Origin: Verrucomicrobiota bacterium | Lineage (GTDB): Bacteria > Verrucomicrobiota > Verrucomicrobiia > Limisphaerales > JACQFS01 | Reading direction: 5' to 3' | Assembly: GCA_016199935.1 (NCBI GenBank) | Contig: JACQFS010000252.1 | Coordinates: 1-37,797 of the forward strand | DNA: 37,797 bases | In this document: in pieces, positions 16,853 to 25,042 of the stretch | How the letters are laid out: each line of letters opens with the position of its first letter | How positions within the stretch are numbered: the first letter of the stretch is position 1 | Program-made: the position numbers and the translations under genes | The notes under the pieces: model-generated | The model's input: only the letters and a program-made list of their open reading frames with translations | The model's database searches: none | Told to the model about the DNA's origin: nothing

Positions 16853-18310
16853 ATGAAAACCAACTCCTTCCGCCTCAAGCTCGCGCTGCTCTCCGCGGTG
16901 ATCTCCGGCGGATTGCTCATCGCGGCGGGCGTGGCGTTCTGGCAGCTCACCTACCGCATGGACCTGGCGCGCATTGACCGCGAACTGCGCAACCTCGGCA
17001 ACCCGCAGCTCGAACGCATCAACGGCGGCGATCACTGGGTGCGCTTCGAGGGCGCGCTGGGATTCGTCGCCGGAACGGACCGGCAGCCGTCGTTCATCTT
17101 GTGGGTCAAGCATGAGGACCGCGTGCTGCACAAGTCCAAGCACTGGCCGGCAGGCATCGAGCCGGAATCTTTTCCTGAACTCACCGCTTACGAGCCGCCC
17201 TTCGTGCTCGAACCGGGCAAGCCGCTCCCGCCGCCTCCGCGACGGAACGAGCCAATTACACCGCGCAACCCGGAGTTGCCGCGCAAGGAGCCGCAGTTTT
17301 CCACGCACAGCGCTGATGGCCGGATGTGGCGCGTCGCTGTGATGGGCAATCCCTACATGACCCTCATCCTCGGCGCGGACCTCAGCGAGTTCATGACCGG
17401 CATGACGAGGCTGCGCAACGCCTACCTCGCCGCGCTGCCGGTCGTGCTGCTGCTCGTGGCGGCGGGCGCGTGGCTCGTGGCGAGCCGCGCGTTGCGACCC
17501 GTCACCGCGCTCACACAGACCGTCGAGGGCATTACCGCGCGCGGACTGGACCAGCGGCTCACCACACGCGCGCACGAGGCGGAGTTCGCGCGGCTCATCA
17601 CCGTCTTCAACCAGATGATGGACCGGCTGGAGAAAAGTTTTCACCAGGCCACGCGCTTCAGCGCCGACGCGTCGCACGAATTGAAAACGCCGCTGACGAT
17701 CTTGCAGGGCGAACTGGAGGAGGCATTGCAATCGGCCACGTCCGGCTCGACGGAGCAGGCGCGCTACGCGCAGTTGCTTGAGGAAATCCAGCGGCTCAAA
17801 GCCATCACGCACAAGCTGCTCCTGCTCTCCCTCGCCGACTCCGGCCGCCTCAAGCTCGAACTCCAGCCGCTCAACCTCACCGAGGCCGTCGAGGAAGTGC
17901 TGGAGGACGCCGGGATTCTCGCCGGTGAACTCGCGCTGGAAAAATCCCTTCAATCCGGCGTGCGCATCGGCGCCGACGCGGACCTGTTGCAGCAGGTTCT
18001 GCAAAACCTCGCGGTCAACGCGATCAAATACAACCGCCCCGGCGGCCGCCTCCGTTTCGAACTCACCGCCGACGCCACGCACGCCACGTTGCGCGTCGGC
18101 AACACCGGCCCCGGCATCGCCGAGGCCGATCGCGTGAAAGTTTTCGAGCGGTTCTTCCGCGGCGACCCGTCGCGCAACCGCGCGGTCACGGGCATCGGCC
18201 TGGGCTTGAGCCTCGCGCGCGAAATCGTGCGCGCGCACCACGGTGATCTCGTTCTGGAATCCTCAGCGCAAGACTGGACGGTCTTCGCCGTGCGGCTGCC
18301 CGCCAGTTGA
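16853..18310 (+). CDS. Heavy-metal-type sensor histidine kinase 1
   Basis: 485 residues. First membrane segment about 9-31, a periplasmic sensor of about 150 residues with a Pro-rich stretch (PLPPPPRRNEP), second membrane segment about 187-207, HAMP linker (RPVTALTQTVEGI), phospho-accepting His275 in ASHELKTPL, then the ATP-binding domain (NAIKYN N-box, GNTGPGI, and GIGLGLSLAREIV G-box). The order and size fit the CusS/heavy-metal sensor kinase family. The start is the ATG immediately after the right arm of the inverted repeat; no Shine-Dalgarno-like sequence is visible. It ends 20 bases from the stop of the convergent mannanase gene, with no clear terminator between. Confidence 0.9.
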   Translation: MKTNSFRLKLALLSAVISGGLLIAAGVAFWQLTYRMDLARIDRELRNLGNPQLERINGGDHWVRFEGALGFVAGTDRQPSFILWVKHEDRVLHKSKHWPAGIEPESFPELTAYEPPFVLEPGKPLPPPPRRNEPITPRNPELPRKEPQFSTHSADGRMWRVAVMGNPYMTLILGADLSEFMTGMTRLRNAYLAALPVVLLLVAAGAWLVASRALRPVTALTQTVEGITARGLDQRLTTRAHEAEFARLITVFNQMMDRLEKSFHQATRFSADASHELKTPLTILQGELEEALQSATSGSTEQARYAQLLEEIQRLKAITHKLLLLSLADSGRLKLELQPLNLTEAVEEVLEDAGILAGELALEKSLQSGVRIGADADLLQQVLQNLAVNAIKYNRPGGRLRFELTADATHATLRVGNTGPGIAEADRVKVFERFFRGDPSRNRAVTGIGLGLSLAREIVRAHHGDLVLESSAQDWTVFAVRLPAS

Positions 18311-18330
18311 ATCCGTCACCCGCCGCTCGC

Positions 18331-21060
18331 TCACGGCACGAGCAGCACGCGGTAGAAACGTTTCGTGAAGTTGCTCCAGTTCGTGTCCACGTAGGTGTAG
18401 GGGACCGCGGCGGAGGTGCGGATGTTCACGGTCGCCCACGACACGAGGTTCGACGACGCCTGCATGAAATAGTCCGGGCCGAAATCGCCGTCCACGCGCA
18501 CGCGCATCTGGCCGCTGCTGTGGATGAAGTTCGAAATGTCCGGCACCGCGACCAGCGGGACCGTGACGGTGAACTGCTGCGTCGCACTCAGCCCCGGCGT
18601 GCCGTCGTCGGCGACCTTGAGCTTGATGAGGTTCGTCGAGCCGGCCTGCACGGCGGCGGGGCGCCAGTTGAAGACGCCGCTCGTCGCGTTGAGCGTCGCG
18701 CCGGTGGGCGAGGTGAGAAAGGCGAAGGTCAGCAGTTGCGGCGGCGCGTCGAGGTCGGTCGCGGAGTTGGTGAGCGTGAGCGTGAGGCCGGCGGCGACGG
18801 TGAAATTGGAAACCGCCGCGAGCACCGGCGCGTGGTTCACATTCGTCACCGTCAGCAGGAATGGCTCGCCCGCCGTCAGGAAGCCGTCGCTCACGGTCAC
18901 GGTGATCGTGGCGGAGCCGAACTGGTTCGTCAGCGGCGTGACGGTCACGGTGCGGTTGGAGCCGCTGCCGCCGAAGACGATTCCGCCCGGCGCGACGAGG
19001 TTCGTGTCGGACGACGCGCCGGTGAGCGTGAGCTGGCTCTCCGCGATTTCCGCGTCGCCCACGGTGAAGGCGATGGCGGTTGTGGAAGTGTTCTCGGCAA
19101 TCGTGCGATCGGCGATGATTGAGATGGTCGGCGGCGTGTTGGAAAAGAGCAGCGCGTTCGTCGCGAGCAGCGTTGCCGAGAGCCGCAACTCGTCAAGCCG
19201 GCCGTCGAGGAAATCCTCATAGGTGCCGCCGGGCGCGCGGTTCGCGCCGACGGTGACGCGCACATCGCCCATCGGCGCGGGGCGGAAGGCGAAGCTGTTG
19301 GCGATGAACTGCCGCGTGCCATTGCGCGTGAAGCGGACGCGGTTGTTCGTCGTGTCGTAGGAGGCGCTCGCGTGCGCCCACGCGCCGGTCGCGAGCGCAA
19401 GCGTCGAGGTGAACGTGGCGGAGGTCGAGCCGTTGCCGAACTTGAACGTGAGCGCGCCCGTTTCATCCACGGCGAAAATGTAATTCGCATCGACGTCACT
19501 CGATCCGGCGGGCTTCGCGCTGATGATCACGCTGCGACCGCCGGGCGCGGGCAGCGTGTCGAGCCGCACGAACGTCTCGAGGGTGTAGCTGCGCGCCGCG
19601 CCGTCGAAGGTGAGCGCCTGCGCCGAGGCGTTTTCGAGCGCGTTGGAAACCGTGGGATCGAAAATGGCGGCGCGCGCGTTGGTCGGGAAGCCGGGCAGCG
19701 GCAGGTTCGGATGGTTCGTGCCGAACGCCGGCGCGGTCGCGCCCGCGGGCGCGGCGAGCGGGAGTCCGCCCTGCGAATCGGTGAAATCATTTTCAAACCG
19801 CCAGTGCGCGCCGAGTTCGTTCAGAAAAATCGCACGGCCATCGTTGTAAAAATCCACCAGGTCGGGCGCGGCGGGATGCGCCGTGTTCGGCGTCCAGCCG
19901 TGCGTGGTGCCGGCGTTGCGCCACGTGGCCGCATAGCCGATGAGCTGGCGTTTGGCGAGCGGGACGTTCGCGACGAGGCCGGGCAGGAACAGGCCGTTGA
20001 AAAAATTTTCCGACGTCTGCGCGGTGAGATTCGTGTTGCCCCAGATGCCGTCGGGCGGGCCGAACTCGGCGATGCCCATGAGCTTGATGATGCCGTTGGT
20101 CTCCTTCGACAGCACGGCGTCGGCGGTGACGGTCACGGCCTGCCAGAACTGGCTGTCGAGGTTGAAGGTCTTTGCATTGGTCGGATAACCGCCGCCCTGA
20201 TCCACGAAGTCGCGCGGCGCGCAGAAGTATTCATCCACGCAATAAACGTCCACATAGCCGTCACCGGGATACGCGAAGAAAAAATCGCGGTCCACGCCCA
20301 GCCGGTGTCCCGCCGGCGAAAGCGCGGTGAGACAACTGTGATGCCCGCGCGCGCGGAGGATGTCCACGGTCTTGCGGAAGAGGTTGATGTATTGCTGCTG
20401 ATCGGTCGCGTTGTTCGCGGGCGACCACCAGAACCACCCGCCCGTGTATTCGTGCCACGGGCGCAGCACGAACGGAATCGGGTCACCGTTGTCGTCGAGC
20501 AAACCGTCGAGCAGGCTGGCGAAGTTGTGGATGCCGTTGGTGAGCGCGGCGTAGTGGATGCCGTTGGTCTGCACCGAGGCAAGCGTCGGCGCGACCCAGC
20601 CGTTGGTGTAGAAGACCTGCTCGGGCGGGTAGTAGATCGTGATCACGCCGCCCCAGCGGTGCGCGTCCCGGACGCGGTTCCGCCATTCGTTCGTGCCGAG
20701 CCACGTCTGCGGACTCGGCCCGACGCCGACGACTTCCAGCGGGCTGAACGCGAACACCGCCGGGTGCGAGCCGGTGACGGACTTCACGTCGGAGCGGTTG
20801 GTGTTCGTGTCGTTGTCGGTGAGCCAGCGGGCGTTGTTCGTCTGGATGCCATAGACATTCGCGTCCTCCTGACCGAACAGAAACTGGTCGAGGCTGCGGT
20901 AGCGGAGCAGGCGGTTCCACAACGCGTCGGCCTGCGGCGTGGAATTCGGGTCGGCGACCTGGGCACCCGTGACCGAAGCGAGTGAAAGCAGCAACGCGAT
21001 GGACAACGCGAAGCCCGCCTCCCGGACGAGCCGGGGTGAGCGGAAAGATTGCGTGTTCAT
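18331..21060 (-). CDS. Secreted GH26 beta-mannanase-like protein with LamG, Ig-like and C-terminal modules
   Basis: 909 residues; signal peptide about 1-33. The GH26 catalytic domain spans about 45-430: FGQEDANVYG, GSHPAVFAFS, RPWHEYTGGWFWW with acid/base Glu204, and MGIAEFG with nucleophile Glu332. A LamG domain (about 435-625), cadherin/Ig-like repeats (about 635-840) and a C-terminal module (YFMQASSNLVSWATV ... RFYRVLLVP) follow. GH26 enzymes cut beta-1,4-mannan or related glucan/xylan linkages. The ATG at 21058-21060 is preferred over one 39 bases earlier because it gives the proper export signal. It lies 45 bases after the YHYH gene and probably shares its promoter, tying a polysaccharide hydrolase to the PmrA-like box. 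Confidence 0.9.
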   Translation of the reverse strand: MNTQSFRSPRLVREAGFALSIALLLSLASVTGAQVADPNSTPQADALWNRLLRYRSLDQFLFGQEDANVYGIQTNNARWLTDNDTNTNRSDVKSVTGSHPAVFAFSPLEVVGVGPSPQTWLGTNEWRNRVRDAHRWGGVITIYYPPEQVFYTNGWVAPTLASVQTNGIHYAALTNGIHNFASLLDGLLDDNGDPIPFVLRPWHEYTGGWFWWSPANNATDQQQYINLFRKTVDILRARGHHSCLTALSPAGHRLGVDRDFFFAYPGDGYVDVYCVDEYFCAPRDFVDQGGGYPTNAKTFNLDSQFWQAVTVTADAVLSKETNGIIKLMGIAEFGPPDGIWGNTNLTAQTSENFFNGLFLPGLVANVPLAKRQLIGYAATWRNAGTTHGWTPNTAHPAAPDLVDFYNDGRAIFLNELGAHWRFENDFTDSQGGLPLAAPAGATAPAFGTNHPNLPLPGFPTNARAAIFDPTVSNALENASAQALTFDGAARSYTLETFVRLDTLPAPGGRSVIISAKPAGSSDVDANYIFAVDETGALTFKFGNGSTSATFTSTLALATGAWAHASASYDTTNNRVRFTRNGTRQFIANSFAFRPAPMGDVRVTVGANRAPGGTYEDFLDGRLDELRLSATLLATNALLFSNTPPTISIIADRTIAENTSTTAIAFTVGDAEIAESQLTLTGASSDTNLVAPGGIVFGGSGSNRTVTVTPLTNQFGSATITVTVSDGFLTAGEPFLLTVTNVNHAPVLAAVSNFTVAAGLTLTLTNSATDLDAPPQLLTFAFLTSPTGATLNATSGVFNWRPAAVQAGSTNLIKLKVADDGTPGLSATQQFTVTVPLVAVPDISNFIHSSGQMRVRVDGDFGPDYFMQASSNLVSWATVNIRTSAAVPYTYVDTNWSNFTKRFYRVLLVP

Positions 21061-21105
21061 TTCAAATCCGCGCCGCCCCCGCACCCTCGGCGCAAACAAC
21101 GCGCC

Positions 21106-22035
21106 CTACTGCGGCGGGCCGGGCGGGCGGCCGCCGGGCGGGCCTTTCTTTTGTCCGGGCGGGCCGCCCTTGCCCTTGCCTCTTCCGCCAGGACCACCGG
21201 GGCCGGGGCCGGGGCCGTGCTTCATGAAACTCGGATCGGGCGTGCCGCGCCACAGGCGTGACGCGAACGGAAATTCCGCCGTGAGACAGTAGTAGTAGGT
21301 GCCCTGCGGAAATTCCGGTGTCACGCCGAAGCGGCCGTTGCACTCGTCGAGCTCGCCGCTGCCTTTCACGAACTCGTAGTCGGCCGTGAACGCGCCGTCG
21401 TATTTGCCACCGGGACCGTCGGGTGCACCGGGGCGCGTGCCTTTTTTCAGTTGATGGCTCGAACGCATTTTCTTCAGCGCGCTCTTCGCGTCCTGCGCGT
21501 CGGCGTAGGCGTAGCTCGTGTAAATCGGGAAGCCGTCGCCGGCCCAGCCGACGTGCAGCATCTTCTTCCCGTCCCCGCCGAGGCCCGCGATGAGGCCGGT
21601 GGGCAGGGCGTGATAATGATACGCGCCGGTCGGCTGCACGTGCGCGAGGTGTTCGTCGAGGCCGAGGTTCATCGAACCGCCGATGGCCTCGTAGCGCCAC
21701 CCTTCGCCCCAGACCTCCGCCGTGCCGGCCTCGAAGGGCACGCCGTTGAGCGCGACGCCGAACCAGCCGCGCGCGGGACTCGGCTGCGCGGCGACCTGCG
21801 GCTTGGTCGGCACGGTGAAACTATATTTCTGCTCCGAGATCGTGTTCGGATTGCCGCGGCGCGGAAACTGGCCCGGCGTGTGATCCGGGATGCCATTGGC
21901 CTCGATGACGCGCTGCTCGCCGCGCAGCGTGATGGTGACCCGGTTGGTGAACGTGCGGCCTTGGGCGGAACCGCACGCGGCGGTGAGCACGGTGACCAGG
22001 GTTGCGACGGCGAATCGGGGCGAGAGAATTTTCAC
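21106..22035 (-). CDS. Secreted YHYH-domain protein with Gly/Pro/Lys-rich tail
   Basis: 309 residues from a GTG at 22033-22035. A hydrophobic export signal ends in LTAACGSA, so it may be a lipoprotein, although Thr is at the usual Leu position. The diagnostic GAYHYHALP lies near residue 147, preceded by ANGIPDH and VALNGVPFEAG and followed by a DGFPIY segment, all typical of YHYH proteins, whose biochemical role is unknown. The last 35 residues are almost only G, P, K, R and Q. Another GTG 15 bases earlier is possible, but the predicted transcription start of the PmrA-like promoter falls exactly on the chosen GTG. The GH26 gene follows in the same operon. Confidence 0.85.
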   Translation of the reverse strand: MKILSPRFAVATLVTVLTAACGSAQGRTFTNRVTITLRGEQRVIEANGIPDHTPGQFPRRGNPNTISEQKYSFTVPTKPQVAAQPSPARGWFGVALNGVPFEAGTAEVWGEGWRYEAIGGSMNLGLDEHLAHVQPTGAYHYHALPTGLIAGLGGDGKKMLHVGWAGDGFPIYTSYAYADAQDAKSALKKMRSSHQLKKGTRPGAPDGPGGKYDGAFTADYEFVKGSGELDECNGRFGVTPEFPQGTYYYCLTAEFPFASRLWRGTPDPSFMKHGPGPGPGGPGGRGKGKGGPPGQKKGPPGGRPPGPPQ

Positions 22036-22041
22036 GCCCGC

Positions 22042-22075
22042 ACGATACACGGGTGAACCTTAAGGGCGAATTAAG
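22042..22075 (-). promoter_or_regulatory. PmrA-box-like promoter of the YHYH/GH26 operon
   Basis: On the minus strand: CTTAAT (22070-22075), TCGCC, CTTAAG (22059-22064), an exact match to the classical CTTAAT-N5-CTTAAG PmrA box (from memory), then TATCGT (22042-22047) 17 nt after the start of the second half-site. Six bases separate the -10 from the GTG start, so the messenger is predicted to be leaderless. Confidence 0.78.
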
Positions 22076-22127
22076 AAAACCACCGTGTCCCGGCCTTCAT
22101 GATTCCGTGCCCATGATCTTGAGGGAC

Positions 22128-22661
22128 TCACTTCGGTGCGGGAGCCGCTGACTTGCCTGCCGATGGTTTGGCCTGGCCCGCCTTGTCGGCGGCGGAGTTC
22201 CCGGCGTCGCGTTCCTTGTGGGCTTGCGCGATTTTGTGATGGTCGGCTTCGCGGAGCGGTTCCCACTTTTCATACTGCTCCGGCGAGAGGATTTTCTTCA
22301 CGGCGGCGTTGAACGCCTTGTGCGAGGCGAGCGCCTGCTTGAGCACCTCGTTCATCGGCATCGAACCGTCGGCCTTGCCTGCGCTGATCTCGCGCATCTT
22401 CTTGCTCGTCTCGGCGCGGGCCTCGGCGTATTTGGCCTGCTGCTCCGGCGTGAGGTTGAAAGACTTGAGCAGCGCCTGCATCTCCGCGCTCTCCTGCGAC
22501 GGGCCGCCGGGGCCGCCCTTCTTGCCACCGGGCGGCGGGCCTTTCTTCTTGGCGGAATCTTTCGGCGGCGCGGGAGGCGCGTCTTTCGGCGCGTCGGCGG
22601 CGATGACGGTCGCGAGCGTGAAGGCGAAGGTGGTGGCGAGGATGAGGTGTTTGAGTTTCAT
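22128..22661 (-). CDS. Small periplasmic Spy/CpxP-like (LTxxQ) protein
   Basis: 177 residues with a signal peptide (about 1-21). A Lys/Pro/Gly-rich segment (about 36-54) is followed by a helical domain with LTPEQQAKYAEARAE, the LTxxQ motif of Spy/CpxP/ZraP-type periplasmic proteins, repeated as LSPEQYEKWEPL. These proteins act as chaperones or metal-responsive envelope stress proteins. The C terminus is Ala/Lys/Pro-rich. It is the last gene of the cytochrome/propeller operon and lies after a strong hairpin at 22679-22708. A link to metal or envelope stress would suit the neighbourhood but is inference. Confidence 0.75.
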   Translation of the reverse strand: MKLKHLILATTFAFTLATVIAADAPKDAPPAPPKDSAKKKGPPPGGKKGGPGGPSQESAEMQALLKSFNLTPEQQAKYAEARAETSKKMREISAGKADGSMPMNEVLKQALASHKAFNAAVKKILSPEQYEKWEPLREADHHKIAQAHKERDAGNSAADKAGQAKPSAGKSAAPAPK

Positions 22662-22678
22662 GGTGACTTGGAGCGGTG

Positions 22679-22708
22679 GCGGCCGGGCGGAGGAGGCCGC
22701 CCGGCCGC
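22679..22708. terminator. Strong 12-bp hairpin between the propeller and Spy-like genes
   Basis: GCGGCCGGGCGG (22679-22690) is perfectly inverted at 22697-22708 around a 6-base loop. On the minus-strand transcript the loop reads CCUCCU and no U-run follows, so it is more likely an RNA-stability or attenuation element than a full terminator. Confidence 0.5.
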
Positions 22709-22714
22709 GCCTGG

Positions 22715-24379
22715 CTATGGCTTTTTTGTTGTAGGGTCGGCAGAGAAATTTTCGCCCCCGATGCAAAGCAGGTGGCTCACGGTGCGGAGGTAAATCGCGC
22801 CGCCGACCAGTGCGGGCGAGGACCAGGTCATTTCATCAAGCCGGTTTTTGGCGAGCAGCTTGAACTTCGGCCCGGCCTCGATGACAAACGCAGTGCCGCC
22901 CTCATCAGTGCAGAAAATTTTCCCGTCGAACGCGCACGGCGACGCCTTGAACGCGGACGCACCCGGCAGAGGCTCCTGAAAAATCGTCGCGCCCGTCTTC
23001 GCATCGAAGCAACTCAGCACGCCGCGGTCGTGCGGCGGGAACGTGTAGAGCCGGCCGTCCACCACGACCGATGACGTGAAGTGCGGGCCGGCATCCATTC
23101 GGAACCACGCGACGAAGGCGTTGTTCGTCTCGCCGGGCTTGAGCGAGATGTCGCCGGACGCGCCGGGTTTGATGGCCCACAGCGGGCCGAGTTCCGTGGC
23201 GGTGATTTTCGGACTCATGCCGACGTAGAGCATTTCCGCCGTGGCGACGGGCGAGGCTTTGCAACCGCCGGAGCCGGTCTTGCCGCTCTTGGCTTTTGTG
23301 TCGCCGCCTTTGCCTTTTGATTTTGCATCGCCAGACTTCTCGCCCGGCGGCGGGCCTTTGCTCTTTCCGCCCGAAGGCGGCGGACCACCGGGACCACCGG
23401 AACGCGGACCGCCTGAAGGCGGGACACCGAACGAACCGCCGCCGCCGCCGGAGACGCTGCGCTCGGAGGCGCAGCGCCAGAGTTCGTTGCCACTGGCGAG
23501 GTCGTAGCCGCGGTTGTAGCCGCTGCCCATCACGACGAGTTCGGTGCGCGCGGTGTCGCGCCAGATGATGGGCGAACTCCACGTCGTCCCCTCGCTGCGG
23601 CTCACGCGCCAGAGTTCCTTGCCGGACTTCGCATCGAACGCGACGAGGAAAGATTTCTCCGCGTTGTCGCACAGCACGAAGAGCCGCCCGCCTTCGAGCG
23701 CGGGCGAACTGCTCGTGCCCCAATTGCCCTGCGTGCGATACGCGCCGAGGTCGTGGCTCCACAAAAGTTTTCCGTTCAGGTCGTAGCAGAACACGCCCAC
23801 CTGCCCGATGTAGGCATACACGCGCTCGCCGTCGGTCACGGGCGTCTCGGAGGCGAAAGTGTTTGAGAGATGATTGCCGGAGCGCGGCTTGTGCTCGGCG
23901 GCTTTCTGGTTCCACAGCAGTTTTCCGGTCGCCCGGTCGTAGCAATGCACCTCCCAGCGATACATCACATCGGGCGCGTCCTCGCCGCCGCCGGGGCCTT
24001 TGCGCAGCGGCGCCTGCTGCTTTTCCGTGATGGCGGTGGTCAGGAAAATTTTATCACCCGCGATGACGGGGCACGACCAGCCGTAGCCGGGCACGGGAAC
24101 TTTCCAGCGGACGTTTTTCGTGTCGCTCCATTCCGTCGGGAAATTCTGCTCCGGCGATTGCCCCGTCCCATCGCCGCGCCAAGCCGTCCAGCTTCCCGCC
24201 GCGGCGGGCAACGCCATCGCAAGCGCGAGGGAGCCGGAAAGAAGCGGACGGCTCGCCGCAAAGAAAAGACGACGGAGAAAACCCCGGCAGAACAACAATG
24301 GGGCGCCTTGGAGGCTGAGTGGAGTCTTCAAGGTTGTCAGGGCAAAACATTTCTCCGTCGCAAATCGGAACGCCGTCAC
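22715..24379 (-). CDS. Secreted PQQ-like (BamB-type) beta-propeller protein with Gly/Pro/Lys-rich insert
   Basis: 554 residues from a GTG that overlaps the stop of the cytochrome gene (GTGA). Blade repeats such as YDRATGKLLWNQ, YDLNGKLLWSHD, FDAKSGKELWRV, YDLASGNELWRC and FDAKTGATIF are the PQQ-like propeller signature (A-x-D-x-x-T-G-x-x-x-W). Between blades (about residues 300-370) lies a G/P/S/K-rich low-complexity insert. The hydrophobic export signal (about 46-62) is unusually far from the start, so the true start may be internal. PQQ binding cannot be claimed: no dehydrogenase residues are evident and such propellers are often scaffold proteins. Its operon partner is a cytochrome c, so electron transfer outside the cytoplasm is plausible. 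Confidence 0.82.
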   Translation of the reverse strand: MTAFRFATEKCFALTTLKTPLSLQGAPLLFCRGFLRRLFFAASRPLLSGSLALAMALPAAAGSWTAWRGDGTGQSPEQNFPTEWSDTKNVRWKVPVPGYGWSCPVIAGDKIFLTTAITEKQQAPLRKGPGGGEDAPDVMYRWEVHCYDRATGKLLWNQKAAEHKPRSGNHLSNTFASETPVTDGERVYAYIGQVGVFCYDLNGKLLWSHDLGAYRTQGNWGTSSSPALEGGRLFVLCDNAEKSFLVAFDAKSGKELWRVSRSEGTTWSSPIIWRDTARTELVVMGSGYNRGYDLASGNELWRCASERSVSGGGGGSFGVPPSGGPRSGGPGGPPPSGGKSKGPPPGEKSGDAKSKGKGGDTKAKSGKTGSGGCKASPVATAEMLYVGMSPKITATELGPLWAIKPGASGDISLKPGETNNAFVAWFRMDAGPHFTSSVVVDGRLYTFPPHDRGVLSCFDAKTGATIFQEPLPGASAFKASPCAFDGKIFCTDEGGTAFVIEAGPKFKLLAKNRLDEMTWSSPALVGGAIYLRTVSHLLCIGGENFSADPTTKKP

Positions 24380-24936
24380 TTCGCTCCCTGGTCAATCCAC
24401 GCGCGCACGAGCGCGACCTGTTCGGTCGTGAGCGGCTTGGACTGCGGCCCGCCGCCGGGACCGCCCTTGCCGCCAAATCCTTTTCCATCCGGCCCCTTGC
24501 CCGCGCCGCCGGGACCACCGGGGGTGCCAGGGCTTTTGCCATCGGTCGGAGCTTTGCGTTCGCCGCCGGGGCCGCCCGGACCACCGGGGCCACCTTTGCC
24601 ACCGGGACCACCGCCGCGTTTCGGCGGCATCGCCGTCTTGGGGTCGAGTTGCGCGACGGCAATCACGAGCGGACTCTCCGCGCTCTTGCCGGCGAGGATG
24701 ACCTTGCCGTCCTCGCCGCCCTTGAGCGCGGCTTCGAGCGAATCGAGACGGAGATCGCCCTTCTGCTGCCGCTCGCCGTGGCAACGGAAACAGGACGCTT
24801 CGAGGATGGGCTTGATGTCCTTCGCGTAGGTCACGCCGGTCTGCTTGGCGGCGGGCGGGAGTTTGGTGAGGTCGGCCGCAGCGAAGGCGGACGTGGCGAA
24901 GGCGGCGAGGACGAGGATAAAGGCGGTGGTTTTCAT
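24376..24936 (-). CDS. Planctomycete-type cytochrome c with collagen-like Gly/Pro insert
   Basis: 186 residues; signal peptide about 1-20. The haem motif is C49-F-R-C52-H53, in the context DIKPILEASCFRCHG typical of planctomycete-type cytochrome c domains, and AMPPKR supplies the expected Met ligand region. Between this and the final helix (LTTEQVALVRAWIDQGAK) sits a tract of about 60 residues that is mainly Gly, Pro and Lys, disrupting what is otherwise one compact domain. First gene of a three-gene operon with the propeller and Spy-like proteins; its stop overlaps the next start. The PmrA-like promoter lies 20-53 bases upstream of the ATG, predicting a 13-nt leader. Confidence 0.88.
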   Translation of the reverse strand: MKTTAFILVLAAFATSAFAAADLTKLPPAAKQTGVTYAKDIKPILEASCFRCHGERQQKGDLRLDSLEAALKGGEDGKVILAGKSAESPLVIAVAQLDPKTAMPPKRGGGPGGKGGPGGPGGPGGERKAPTDGKSPGTPGGPGGAGKGPDGKGFGGKGGPGGGPQSKPLTTEQVALVRAWIDQGAK

Positions 24937-24955
24937 TTTGGATTCGTTGTCGCGA

Positions 24956-24989
24956 AGCTTACGTGCGTGCGGATTAAGGGAAAATGAAG
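24956..24989 (-). promoter_or_regulatory. PmrA-box-like promoter of the cytochrome/propeller operon
   Basis: On the minus strand: CTTCAT (24984-24989, one base off consensus), TTTCC, CTTAAT (24973-24978), then TAAGCT (24956-24961) exactly 17 nt after the start of the second half-site. Predicted start of transcription at 24949, 13 bases before ATG. Confidence 0.72.
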
Positions 24990-25042
24990 GCGGGAGCCAA
25001 GAACTTACGCGCCACGACGTGGAGCACGATGTCGCGCGCCAC

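Noticed and set aside
16847-18241. Long minus-strand frame opposite sensor kinase 1
   Set aside because: The plus-strand frame has every kinase motif; this one is compositionally a shadow.
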